A stretch of DNA of 64,000 nucleotides from Hypomesus transpacificus (taxonomy: Eukaryota; Chordata; Actinopteri; Osmeriformes; Osmeridae). This document shows positions 1 through 11,519 of the stretch, piece by piece. The notes under the pieces are model-generated. The model saw only the letters and a program-made list of their open reading frames with translations, was not told the DNA's origin and searched no databases. Positions within the stretch are counted from its first letter, which is position 1, and the number at the start of each line of letters is the position of its first letter. The translations under genes were made by a program, and so were the position numbers. Where the stretch lies: positions 1,614,193-1,678,192 of the forward strand of contig NW_025813837.1 of the NCBI RefSeq assembly GCF_021917145.1. The letters are read 5' to 3'.

Positions 1-2691
1 AGGAGTGTGAAGGGTGTGATTTAGAGGGGTTTCGGTTGGCCATCCAAACGCCCAGCGTTTCATTGGAGGGAGTTAAGCTGAGGAGAAGGCTGGCTGGGTG
101 GGTGACTCCAGGGGTTCTGAAGCAGACCTCCACAGACTCCCCAGATTCCTCACTCGTTTTTCCTTTTCACTCTGTAATCATTCTTTCCATGACCTTTCCC
201 ATGTGTGAGGTCAGAGAGAGAGTGGTCTGTAGTTCATTGGACTTGACGGGCTTGACTTGCCTGTTCTCCTGATTATCCTCCTCCGCCACGTTATCAGAAC
301 TATGGATCTGATAACGTCTGATAACTCTTCATCACCCACTGTTTCTTCCTCTCCCGTCTTCAGTACTGCATACTGACGTCGCCTTTTTGATTCCTCTCAT
401 GCTCACTCATCATGTTCCAAACACCTCTCACAGGTGTTGAGGTACCAGTTTTAGGACAAAAAGTCTCCCAGCTTTGCCTTTTTACTTTATGTGTCCTTAA
501 CTTTGCTTGTGCTTTCTTACATTTGATTAAATTCAAACTGTGTGCTTTATTACTTTCTTTCACCACATTACCATCTCTCCATCAGGAAACCGCCTTTTTC
601 TTCATTCTTTTGCTACTTCTAGAAACGGAAGCAGGACAGATCATCATAGATCAGGCAGCATATTTGTTTCTGGTGCAATATGTTTATTGGACACTAGAGG
701 GAACTATACCCACACGGCATAAGTCACACGCTTAAGACAGTTTGTGTGTGAGAATCCTCGGCCTGATTCTGGACTGTACCATATCTGGAAAGATCTGAAG
801 ACAGAGTTGCTGTTTGTGTGTTCTTGAATTAGTGTGACTGTGCTTGTGAGAGAGGGAGGGAGAGAGAGAGTGTACCTTCCCCCATTCTGGACTGTACCAT
901 GTCTGGAAAGATCTGTGTGTAGATTTGTTGCGGTTTGTGTATTAGAGTGTTCAGAGTACAAAAACTAAGTTGCAGAGAAGCTAGCAAAACAGCAGCCTCT
1001 GTATGTTTCTGTATGTGTGTGTGTGTCAATCAATATTACCAACTCCTGAACATGTGTGTGTACATTGTGTGTGCGTACGTGTGTGTCTGCGTGTGCGTGT
1101 CTGTGTGTGTGTGTGTGCTGTGACAACCCACAGAGAGTTAGACGGCTCAGACAATTTGAGACGATGAAATGCAGTCTCATACGTTTCCATTCAACCTAAA
1201 AGAACAATTAGCAGAATCTCTCTAGAGATCTTAGAGAGATCTCTCTCCCCCTCCTCTCTACCTCTCTCTCTGTCTCTGTCTGTCCCCATCTCTATTTCTT
1301 TCTCTCCCCTTCTTCTCTCTGTTTCTCTCTCTCTGTCTTGTCTTCTCTCTCTCTCTTGCCGTCTTCCTCTGGCTGGAGGTTATCTCCCCGTCTCTATCTC
1401 TCCCCCTCTTCTCTCTGTCTCTCTCTGTCTTGTCTCTCTCTCTCTTGTCGTCTTCCTCTGGCTGGAAGTTCTCTCCCCTCCTGAGCCCTGTCGTCTTGGT
1501 TCTCATGCGGCCGGGTGCTGATCAGCAGATGAGTCGCAGGCTCGCCGCTCCACGGCTGAGCACAGCGTTCCTCCTGGCCTGACTCTGGGGTCGTCACGTG
1601 TAAGCTTGTGTGTTTCCGTGCTGTGGCGAGAAACATACGTGACAGACTGTGACTCCCAGACTCGGGCGTGCGATGATGGGTCATGTACACCTCCCATTGC
1701 CTGGGAGGGAGCTGAGCCTGCCCGTCACAGCCGGCTCAGACTTCTGGGAGAGGAACTTGTCAAGCTCGGTGGTCAAAGTGGTGGTCGAACCCTTCTCAGA
1801 AACACTTTCTCCCATTCTTCCTCTCTCTCTTTCTCTCTCTTCCTCTCTTGCTCACACACACACACTTTTACGAAGCGCGGACCTTACCCCGATGACGCGC
1901 GTACACGAGACAGAGAGAACACAAGATACACAACGGACTTGTTATTGAAGCCGTGTGCGTGTATACAGAAGAAGAATTCCGTCCGTTGAGTGTCAACACA
2001 TCTGGGAGGGAGGGAACAGCCTGACCTGCAGGCGATGGAGTCAGCCAGTCTGACAAGGTCACAAATCCCCACGCGTTGTTTTCCTTTTCGCCAAGAGCTA
2101 CTCTAGAAAGTTCTCGACTCTTGAAAGAGAACGTTGTTGTTCCAGTGTTCAGTGTCACCGTCTCCCCCAGTTATGTGTCTGTGTTTTGGGGGTTAAGGAA
2201 GCAGGAGGTTGTCGTGTTGTTGAACGTGAACCTGGGGAGCTGAGAGCAGGTTTGGGCCCTGAGGCGGAACACCGCTATTTGTCTTGACACTTTGTCTTAG
2301 TGACAAGGACTGGTATCTCAGGAAAAGAGCATGTTGTTCTTACAGGGTGTCCAACACACACACACAGAAGCACACACACCTGCTTTTACAAAGGACAGTT
2401 GTGTTGTTTGTGCTGTTATCAGGACGACATGTTTTCCCAAATAGGCTTGACAATTACTATTTTTATTCCAAACCGGTCTGACGGATATTACAGGTACCCA
2501 CACAGCTGTTAACAGAGAACGAGAGAGAGAGGGAGGGGTGAGAGTGGAGCGGGTGAAACTGCGAGAGAGGAAAGTCAACAGCTGGGTCAGAGACAGAAGA
2601 GAAAACGAGGGGGCTAGAGAGATAGAGAGAGAAAGACGGATAGAAAGAGAGACCTTAAAAAGAAATAGAAAAGAAAACATAACAGAGGGTG

Positions 2692-2732
<41 letters not shown>

Positions 2733-3581
2733 GTGTCATTGTTGAGAGGGGAAGGTGTAAGGAGTCAGGGGGAGGGGCTAGGGGTGGAGTTTGACGGTTC
2801 AGACTGACAGCTCACACACACACGGGGGCGTGGCCTCCCAGCGCAGACACAGAGGCACGTGGCCAGCCTCGTCTGCACGGGAAGGCAGCAACAAAGACCA
2901 GCCAGTCTGGGTAGAGAGCAGACGACATCTGCTGCACACACACACACACATACTCACACACACACCTACTCAAAGATATCACACATACTCACAGTACGTC
3001 ACCAACACACAAATCACACAAAAAGATATCTACCACACGTATGCCTCCCCCATATTCACTCACTCACACATACACACACACACACACAAAATAAACCCCA
3101 AACGGAGACAGGGATGGTGAAACCAGAAGCAGGCATGCCGCAAAGGAGACCTGGGTTCCAGACTCAGACGTGTGTTTGTTCACACAGTCGCTGATCTGCT
3201 TCTCACCCACTGCTCTGTGGCTGGTCTGCCCCTGACTTCCCTTCTTGTAATCTGATGGAGTCTATTCTCACACACACACGCTCACACGCTCACACAGTCG
3301 GAGTAATTCCCCTAAAGCTCCAGTCTTGGGTGGCAGTGCGGTGAGAGGGGGTGGTGGGAGGAAGAGGAAGAGACTGGGTGAGCTGGTTGAGACTCCTCCC
3401 CCGTCCTGACAGCAGCGGCAGAGCCGTGAGTCAGGCGTCGACGCGGCGTCACTCTGCAGACGCTGGGCTCTGGGAGAAGCAGCATGGCCACCCTGACGCT
3501 GAGTCAGCAGTTTGGCCGCCCGGCATTCCAGTTCCTCTCTCGCCGGCCCTCTCAGTCCACCGCTCGGTCCTCTCCCTCCTC

Positions 3582-3719
3582 CAATCTTTCTCTCTCTCTA
3601 ACTCTCTCTTACTCTCTCTCTCTCTCTAACTCTCTTTCTTTCTCTCGTTGTCTGTCTTTCTCTCTAACCCCCTTTGTTTCTTTCTAACACTCTCTCTCTC
3701 TCTCCCTCTCTCTCACAAA

Positions 3720-3767
<48 letters not shown>

Positions 3768-3835
3768 TCTCTCTCTCTCCCTCTCTCACAAACTCCCTCC
3801 TCTCTCTCTCCCTCTCTCTCACTCAAGCTCCCAAC
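3582..3835. repeat. CT-rich simple repeat
   Basis: The plus strand is almost pure pyrimidine, made of CT dinucleotides broken by CCCTC and by two copies of CTCACAAACTCC. It produces leucine/serine reading frames in all three frames, and these are artefacts of the repeat. Confidence 0.85.
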
Positions 3836-4324
3836 AAAAGGTTCTTTCTATGTGAAACAATAACACAGTTCTTTCTGCGTGTTGACGCTGAGCAGGACAC
3901 AAAACACAGGAGAGAACTCGCAGGCCAGCTCCGTCAGACAGACAAGAGTCCCTCGCTAAAACTCAGGAAACCGTGTCTCTGTGCCCAAACAGAGCCCCAC
4001 CTCAACCTTCACACACGCACGCACACACACACACAGACTGATTGTGGACTGAGTGGGGGGAGTCGAGGGGGGGCTCAACATCTACGGTGGTGGAGTTTGT
4101 GTTGCGCAGTAAAGAGCTTATCAGCCTCCAAACAGCTTAATGGTTAATCTGCCATTTTACTGAGCTCTTCATCAACAATGTCACAACTGGTGCCTGAATC
4201 TGTAACCGTGTCTCTCTCTATCTGGATGTGTGTCTGTGTGTCTCTCTCTATCTGGCCTTGACCCATTAAACAAAAGTCAATTCTAGACTCGACTGTTGAA
4301 CTTGTCCAGTAACAGTACTATTGT

Positions 4325-4460
4325 AATGTATTGTAATAAACTTAGCAACATACCAGGGGGGAAGTGAACCTGTGACCTCTGATCTCCATGACTCAACCCC
4401 TATACCCACATCACTGGTATACAAGCACAAGAAGTCATCTTTGAGATACCATGTCAACCG
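4325..4460 (-). mobile_element. tRNA-derived SINE-like fragment
   Basis: Read on the minus strand, the segment has a tRNA-like head: a GGGTATAGGGGTTGAG stretch resembling an A box, followed by GTCACAGGTTCACTTCCC, which resembles a B box (GGTTCRANNCC). This is the usual layout of a tRNA-derived fish SINE. The copy is degenerate, and I cannot assign a family. Confidence 0.45.
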
Positions 4461-5569
4461 TACTTGACTAAACTTCTTTCCAAACGGTTTACCTATGCTA
4501 ATGTTGCGAACCTTTATCGGCCTCACCATTTAGTCAAATGCAACTTATTAACATCTCGAAAGCTCCACCCCTGTGGCACTGGATGTAAATCGTATGTAAC
4601 TACCGTCTCCCTACAAAACAGCCTTTGTGACAATAGACAAATAAGAGGTGATACATGTAAATGACCTCTTAAAACGCCCAGATACTGTGTCCAGAGAAAC
4701 CTGCAGACGATCGGGGGGGCTTTCAGTTGAAGGTTAGGTTCTGTACACATCTCTACATGCAGGTGATGCATGTGTTTGGGTGGGCCTGTTCATGTTTCTA
4801 GGTGTGTCTAATCAATTTTTTTGTTTGCGTGAACTGCAGTTTGAGCTGGGGTGTGTGTGTGTGTGTGGGGGGGGGGGGGGTTATGTGGGTGTGTGTGTGT
4901 GTTCACAGGACCGTGCGAGGGGGTGGCTCTCTGCCTAAATAAATCACAACTGCATAGCTGAGCGAGTCCCACTGGTTTGGACGAGATCACTGTGCGTGTT
5001 TGTCCTGACAGCGACATCAGCTAGGCCTCACTCCACAGCCCTGCGACACTGCTACTCTATAGTATATATATATATATATACTCTATACTCTATAGCTAAT
5101 CTACGACACTGTAAAAACATGTCGGTCTAATCCCGCTTCCATGCACCCTCTGCCTACATACCCTCACCCCAACTCTAGTTTAGATGCTAGCGTCATCGTT
5201 ACTTATGCCACGTTACTCATCGCTAATGCTTTCGACACTTGTCTTGGGAGTAGGGTAATCAGGGATTCATGGGTGCGTTCTCTGTCTTTCTTTCTCTCCC
5301 TCTACCTTTCTCTGTCTCTCCTTTTGGTCTCTCTTTCTGTCCCTCTCCGCTCTGTTGTGTAGAAGAGGGGGAACTCGTCTTTGTGGAGGCGTCAAGTTGG
5401 ACGTTGTTGTCTCATGCTAGGGTCTGTGGTTTGGTGTTGTGTTTGTGTTGGTTGGGGTCTGTGGGTTTTCATGAAGTGAAAGTGAAGTTTTTATAGAGCA
5501 GTGATATGTTCAGCCAACCCTTATGGGAGTCAATTAAGGGGTGCAAAATGGTCTCTTCTCTTTCTCCCT

Positions 5570-5590
5570 CCATATCTCCCTCTTTCTTTC

Positions 5591-5649
<59 letters not shown>

Positions 5650-5790
5650 ACCTCTCCCTGGTCTCTTGTCCCCTCCCCCCCTCTCTCTCTCTCTTTCTCT
5701 CTCTTTCTACCTCTCCCGGGTCTTTTGTCCCCCCCCCCCCTCTCTCTACTTCTCTGACTCTCTGTCTTCCTGTGTCTCTCTCTCTCATGC
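5570..5790. repeat. CT-rich simple repeat with C runs
   Basis: A polypyrimidine tract on the plus strand combines a long CT dinucleotide run (about 5600-5646) with two related copies of a TTTCTACCTCTCCC-containing unit and a C homopolymer near 5730-5740. It carries no gene. Confidence 0.8.
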
Positions 5791-6479
5791 CCTTGGGGCA
5801 GTGGAGGGTGTGACAGCGCTGACGAGGGGGGAACAAGAAGGGTCTTGCAGAGTTTCAAGGTAGCGTCAGTTTCCTACCACAACAACACGGAGATCAGAGG
5901 GTCATGTGTCACTATGTATGACTGTCAAGAATCCGATAAACGATGACAACATAGAGCCAAGTTGTGGCGTGTTTCCGAAAAACTTGTTTGAAGAAATGTT
6001 GTTTAGTTTTTTTACGTCGCCTGTGTAGGCCTAGGGAGTCATACACTCTTGAACACTGTGTCTCTTCAAAAACTTGTTTACTTGGTGCACAGCTCACAGG
6101 ACGAGTTTCTCAACTGAAAATGGCTAGTGGCAGTCAGACACTCACATATCGGGTGTCTCCTACAGCATGTCATCACTGATTTGCTTTGGTCTTGCTCCAG
6201 AATATAAAGTCAAATCAGCGTAGGGATGGACGAGGAAACGAGGCAGCTGAATTGCCACATCCAAGACTTATGATGTCAAGATCCAGTCAGTAGGCCTTCA
6301 TTCACACCTATTTCGTCGTGAACATCCTTAAGACATTACTCAAAGAAATTACCATGGTTTGGCTCCACGGTACGTGGGGGGATGACGAATGGATGTGTAA
6401 GAAGGACAGACATCCCCCACGCTCGAGGACAGGCTCAGCCCTTCAGTACAGTTGATTGCGAGACACGCGCTCCAGGGTA

Positions 6480-6560
6480 CTGGGGGTAGCCAATCGCTAC
6501 ACGTTATTTTACCCGTGACATCATCTGCCACTCCTCTTACTAAAGAAGGAAACAAACATC
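6480..6560 (+). promoter_or_regulatory. Candidate zfand5 promoter (CCAAT box)
   Basis: A CCAAT box lies at 6490-6494 (context GTAGCCAATCGC). It is followed at about 6518-6526 by a CRE/ATF-like TGACATCAT element. Both sit just upstream of a putative non-coding exon that ends in a strong splice donor. The link to zfand5, whose first coding exon begins with a splice acceptor 2.8 kb downstream, is inferred from strand and position only. Confidence 0.3.
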
Positions 6561-6738
6561 GACGGAAAGCAACCGGAGAGACGGGGCAAGAGTACAGAGA
6601 GCAGTATTACATTCAGTCTCAATCGGAGGATACATTGACACAGAAGACGTTATTGCCACAGCTCACTGTGTGTTTACGGGAAACCCCGACTTGCGCGAAT
6701 ACATTGTTCTTCTTGTGGAATTCCTAACATCTGTACAG
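6560..6738 (+). other. Candidate non-coding first exon of zfand5
   Basis: zfand5 needs at least one upstream 5' UTR exon, because its first coding exon opens with an acceptor two bases before the ATG. This segment is unique-sequence DNA, lies 60-70 bases after a CCAAT box and ends in CTGTACAG followed by GTGAGAG, a near-perfect donor. The start given is a guess. Any other donor between here and 9.5 kb could serve instead. Confidence 0.3.
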
Positions 6739-8846
6739 GTGAGAGTTTTTAAACAATCAATTGAACGGCTGAAAAAAACTGAGTGGAGACTACCATCAAC
6801 AACGTTTTGTGAGAAAATTCGAAGAGAATGTTGAGCATGTTACAAACCATTCATCAGCCTACCATTTCCGCTAGGGGAAACGCTATAAGGCAGAATAAAA
6901 GCCCGAATTTCTCTTGGTTGGTCGTGGCAAACAAGATATGGCTCTGTAAAGTGGTCACCACCTCCTTACTGAAAATATCACAAGCCTTTGAACGTGACCC
7001 GTCTGGGAGGGGAAAAACAAGGAAGGGAGCCAGCTAGTGGTGGCTATCTACTGTTTCCAGGCTGGGGGATGGGAGTGCTAGCCTACTTGACTAGAAAAGA
7101 CAAGAAAATGATACTCAAATGTTATTGTCGAAATTGTTTGATTATTGTTCTGAACATTTGAAAAAAGTAGACTACATTTTCATTCGTGTTCGGAGATGTG
7201 TTTTTTTTTCAGTGGGGTAGGACGGTTTTGGGGCTTGTTAAATGTGCTGTAAGTCTGTATTGTTACCTTGTTTGTAAGTAACAAAGGGGTGTCATTAATA
7301 TCGCCCTGGAGGTTTCTCTTTAGATAGAGGTAGTTGATAAACTTAGATTGATCTAAACCAGAAAATGAATGCAACATTGGAAGGATAGGGGTGCTGTCAG
7401 TAGACAAGTAAACAGGAAGAGATTTACAGACAAAGAAACCACAAATGAACATATAGGTCATTTTTGTTTTATCTGGCCTCTCAAACCAAACAAAGCGTCA
7501 AATTATGACTACGATGTGGATTTGTAACCTAGCAGTGATGCCCTGTAGCATAGTTGAGGGGAGTGGGTAATCTCTACAATGTTGCAAGTAAAGTAGCCTA
7601 CCCCCCCCCCCCCCCCAGGTAGACTACAGCGAGACTGACTTGCCTATTCTGTCTCGCACGAGTTTGTTAGCGTGACCAAGTGTTTTTGGCCAATGAAATA
7701 TTTGCCAGGCCATTTGCATCAAGTTAATATTCAGTTGATAAATGCCTTTTTAGTCGACAAGCGATGTGTTCAGAAAGTGATAACCATTGCTCGCAGACTA
7801 TAACCAAGACATCTCAGCTCAGTATCTTGTTAAACTGAGCTATATGGTTCCCTATGTAATGCAGTCAATAACGAAGTAGGCAAGCCAAGTGTTAATATTA
7901 AGTACTAACCTTAAACTAGAGTAGATTATAAAGAAAGGTTCGCATTAAGGCAATGCTGGCACATCCGCCGCTGAAATGTCTCATGTCTCGGTATGTGTCG
8001 TGTCAACTAGGGGACCCCTCATGGAATGAATGCGAAGATGTTCGTTTAAATTACATCATGTCGATACAATAAACGAATAACAATTTCCTATGTTGTATAT
8101 TTAAATTGAGTTGTTTCTGCAATTGAAAAAAAGTGTACTGTGTCCCGCACGTGGGTCGTGGTGATTGACAGGTGAACCCACCGACATCCGACATGAGAGA
8201 TAGTGTGGTTCATAGTTGGGTTATTAGGAGAGGACGGTTGAACAAAAATAAAGCGTGTAACTTTGATACATATCCTTTATTTTGTTGTTGATAAATGAAA
8301 ACCTGCTGACAAACACACAGTTGTTGGAAAAACAGACCCTGAATACAGACTCTGAAGTTACTAACTCGAATTACTCTTAAGTCTTGCTTACAAATAAAAC
8401 ATTTAAAATGCCCTCCTGAGTTTGGGCAGTTGCCAAGACAGGAACGACAAAATAAGGGGTGGGGGGGCTGTCAGGTGAGAGCAGGATTTGTTTGGCCCTC
8501 TGTCAGGAACATTGATAGAATGTTCCAGGCTGAATGTTGTCCTCCTCCAGGAACATTCTGAATCTGTGGTGGCGGTGGTCGTTTTTTTGTTGTTGGTTGT
8601 CGAGGTGTTTTAGCTGCGACTGGACTTCACAAACGTGTATCCGCATGTGTCCTGTCTGACGGTCTGGTCTCATTCTTTCTGTGTTTTAAGATGAGAGAGA
8701 GCCCTCTGACTGTGATACCAGGCTTGTTGTGTCCACCTTGTCGTAAGCCGTGTCTGTTTTTTGAGTGTGTTTGGGCGAAAACAACTCCTATGTTCCAAAT
8801 TGTTGCCTAACAACTTTTAAGGTAGTGGACCCGTAGCCTTCTAAGT

Positions 8847-8945
8847 GTCTATGACTGTCTATGACTGTCTATGACTGTCTATGACTGTCTATGACTGTCT
8901 ATTACTGTCTATGACTGTCTATGACTGCCTATGAGGGTCTATGAC
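8847..8945. repeat. Decamer tandem repeat (ATGACTGTCT)n
   Basis: About nine head-to-tail copies of the 10-bp unit ATGACTGTCT run from 8851. There are single-base changes in the copy with ATTACTGTCT and in the last two copies. Confidence 0.95.
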
Positions 8946-9047
8946 TTGAGTGACACACACACACTTTTACATGCTATCCTTCTCACTCTTACATGTTATC
9001 CTTCTCACTCTCACAGACTCTTACAGTCTATGTCTGTCTGTCTCTCT

Positions 9048-9098
<51 letters not shown>
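9048..9098. repeat. CA microsatellite
   Basis: An uninterrupted CA dinucleotide run of about 25 repeats lies in the presumed zfand5 5' intron. Confidence 0.95.
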
Positions 9099-9100
<2 letters not shown>

Positions 9101-9526
9101 CCTCCCACTCACACACACATTCACCCGGGCAGTGAATATTTGCTTAATCAGATCAAGCAGGAGGAGAACCAGAAGAAAGAATGCTGTACCAGTCATTTAT
9201 GGTAATGACATATAATGACACATCCTCCATGCGCTTAGCTCCTGCCAAAGGTGATCAACGGAACAATTGTGTATTGTTCTCGCTAAGGTCGCTGAGTGAA
9301 GCAACCTCATTCATTAGTGAATCTGTTGTGCCGAGGCTGGACACTGTCCTGGGGCTGGGCATAGAGAGAGAACAGGCCTGTGTTGAGTCTCAGATTTCTA
9401 GATTTTTAGGGATAAGGTTGATGGGCTACTTGTGTCTCACACACACACTTGTACAAATACAGCCCATGTTTCCATGTTGTCTAACCAGCGCCCCCTCTCT
9501 GCCCTCCCCCTCCTCTTCTTGCAGCG

Positions 9527-10535
9527 ATGGCCCAAGAAACCAATCAGAGCCCCGTGCCCATGCTGTGTGCCACAGGCTGCGGTTTCTACGGCAACCCCAG
9601 GACCAACGGCATGTGCTCGGTGTGCTACAAGGACCACCTGAACCGACAGCAGAGCAGCGATCGCATGAGCCCCCACAGCCCCATGGGTAAGAGGACCCCC
9701 GCCCACCCACCCCCCACACCCTTCCTGCCTGGTCCAACCACCCCACAGGCAGGTCGGGGGGAGGGTGGACACCACACAGGGTCTCCGCCCCCTCCGCCCC
9801 GGCCTCTCTGTTTTTCCGTGTGATGTGACGAGAGACAGCTGGTCCACGACAATGTGGAGGGAGAGGTTCCCCCCCCCCCCCCCCCCCCCCCCCACAGACT
9901 TCTAAGGTCAAATATTCCTGTTGATCTTGCTGTGTTCCCAGACACCAACTCAACTGTATAGCCTCTCAGAGCCATGTCAGTAAACCATGAAACTAGGAAC
10001 TTTTTGAATGTTTTTTGACTTGTTGTCCAAGTAGCTGCTGTCTGGACATTCATGGATCCTTGGAGTTTGACCAGGCCAAGTCTGGAGGAGTTGTGTGGTA
10101 TGTGAGCTTCATGTTGCTCTCTCTCTCCTACCAGGAAGTGCCATTAGCCCTAGCTCTGAAGCCTCAGCCATCCAGAGACTGGAGGCCAGCTTAGCCAAAG
10201 TAGACCCATCTGCTGGACCCGCTACAGACATGTCTAGGTAAGTGTGTGTGTGTGCGTGTTCAGATTTTTGGATTTTTTGTCTTCTTTTCTTCTACTCATC
10301 TTCCTCTTCTCTTCCAGAACTATCCAAGGCTCTCTTCCTGTCACTCAACAAATGACAGAGATGAGCATCTCCAGAGATGACCCAACAGACACCCCAGAGC
10401 CTGGTGAGACACCTCTCTCTCTCTCTGTCTCTCTGTCTCTCTGTCTGTCTCTCTGTCTGTCTGTCGTCTCTCTCTCTGTCTTTGTCTCCCTCTCTCAAGC
10501 AGTCAAGCGACTCCCTCACACATGCAGGCTACACG

Positions 10536-10572
<37 letters not shown>

Positions 10573-11519
10573 CGACAGTGCGACCTACTTCATCCCCGGT
10601 TTATCATCGCCCCTCCTCCTTCCATACCTCAGATCTGTTGGTTTACTCTCGAGCCTGCGAGACGCTGCCTAAAAATAAGCCTGTTTAAAAATATCCTCCT
10701 CACGCCGGAGGGCCTTCTTAGACACGCACACACACACACTCACACGCACACACACACACTCACACGCACACACACACACGCACACACACACACACACTCA
10801 CACGCACACACACACACGCACACACACACACTCACGCACACACACTCACACGCACACACACACACGCACACACACACACTCACACGCACACACACACACT
10901 CACACGCACACACACACACTCACACGCACACACACACACGCACACACACACACTCACACGCACACACACACACACTCACACGCATACACACACACTCACA
11001 CGCACACACACACACACTCACACGCACACACACACTCACACCCGCACGCTCTCCTCCCAGCAGGCTGGAGCAGGGTGGGTCTAACTGAGCTGTTTGTTCC
11101 TTCCAGTGGTGACTCAGCCCACCGCCTCCAGCCCCCCAGCCCCCAGCGAGGAGGGAAAGGGGGACACCCCCAAATCCAAGAAGAACCGCTGCTTCATGTG
11201 CCGCAAGAGGCTCGGCCTGACAGGTGAGAACGTCGGGAGAGGGCGAACGCGGTCGGGGGAGCGCGGCTTCTTTCACACGATATCATCACGGAGGTCTTTG
11301 TGTGTTGGCTTGTTTTGAGGGCTTATTCATCGACGCCACCCCGTAACTCGTCTCCCACCCCCCTCCCCAGGGTTCGACTGTCGCTGTGGTAACCTGTTCT
11401 GTGGCCTCCACCGGTACTCCGACAAGCACAACTGTCCCTACGACTACAAGGCCGAGGCTGCCGCCAAGATCCGCAAGGAGAACCCTGTGGTGGTCGCTGA
11501 CAAGATCCAGAGAATATAG
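9527..11519 (+). CDS. zfand5: AN1-type zinc finger protein 5 (A20/AN1), complete, 5 coding exons
   Basis: The coding exons are 9527-9686, 10135-10237, 10318-10403, 11107-11223 and 11371-11519, giving 615 nt and 204 residues. All introns are GT/AG and the phases match. The protein is a ubiquitin-binding adaptor; in mammals ZFAND5 (ZNF216) links polyubiquitinated proteins to the 26S proteasome and limits NF-kB signalling. An A20-type finger uses Cys14, Cys18, Cys30 and Cys33. A C-terminal AN1 finger uses Cys145, Cys148, Cys159, Cys161, Cys166, His169, His175 and Cys177 in the standard C-x2-C-x10-C-x-C-x4-C-x2-H-x5-H-x-C spacing. The conserved block [14 protein letters not shown] and the end [10 protein letters not shown] identify ZFAND5 rather than ZFAND6. 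The Ser/Pro-rich linker is shorter than in human ZFAND5 (213 residues). The ATG follows an acceptor by two bases, so the 5' UTR is spliced. Whether this is the a or b fish paralogue cannot be told from the window. Confidence 0.97.
9869..9893. repeat. Poly-C run (25 bases)
   Basis: A 25-base C homopolymer lies in zfand5 coding intron 1. Runs this long are prone to length error in assemblies, and the G-rich strand could fold into a quadruplex. Confidence 0.85.
10721..11043. repeat. CA-based 20-bp minisatellite
   Basis: About 320 bases are built from a roughly 20-bp unit, CACACGCACACACACACACT, with variable numbers of CA steps. It fills most of the intron between coding exons 3 and 4 of zfand5 and ends about 60 bases before the acceptor at 11106. 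A separate pure CA run lies at about 10539-10568. Confidence 0.92.

Larger units (their letters stand above)
1..6479. other. Intergenic DNA without a recognisable gene
   Basis: I see no open frame here with protein-like composition, no match to a family I know, and no chain of exons. The stretch holds GT-rich DNA (about 1017-1119), long CT tracts (about 1245-1470, 3582-3835 and 5570-5790), a GA tract (2695-2730), a short AT run (5062-5080) and one SINE-like piece (4325-4460). In human DNA the next gene on this side of ZFAND5 is TMC1, but none of its exons could be recognised here. Confidence 0.6.
6739..9524. other. AT-rich unique DNA, probably zfand5 5' intron
   Basis: No coding exon is visible. 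The stretch is AT-rich single-copy sequence with a C run near 7600-7617, a decamer repeat (8847-8945) and a CA microsatellite (9048-9098). It ends in a pyrimidine-rich tract and a CTTGCAG acceptor at 9524, immediately before the zfand5 coding exon. Confidence 0.5.

Noticed and set aside
4266-4771. Overlapping small frames on both strands
   Set aside because: They overlap a SINE-like fragment and show no family similarity.
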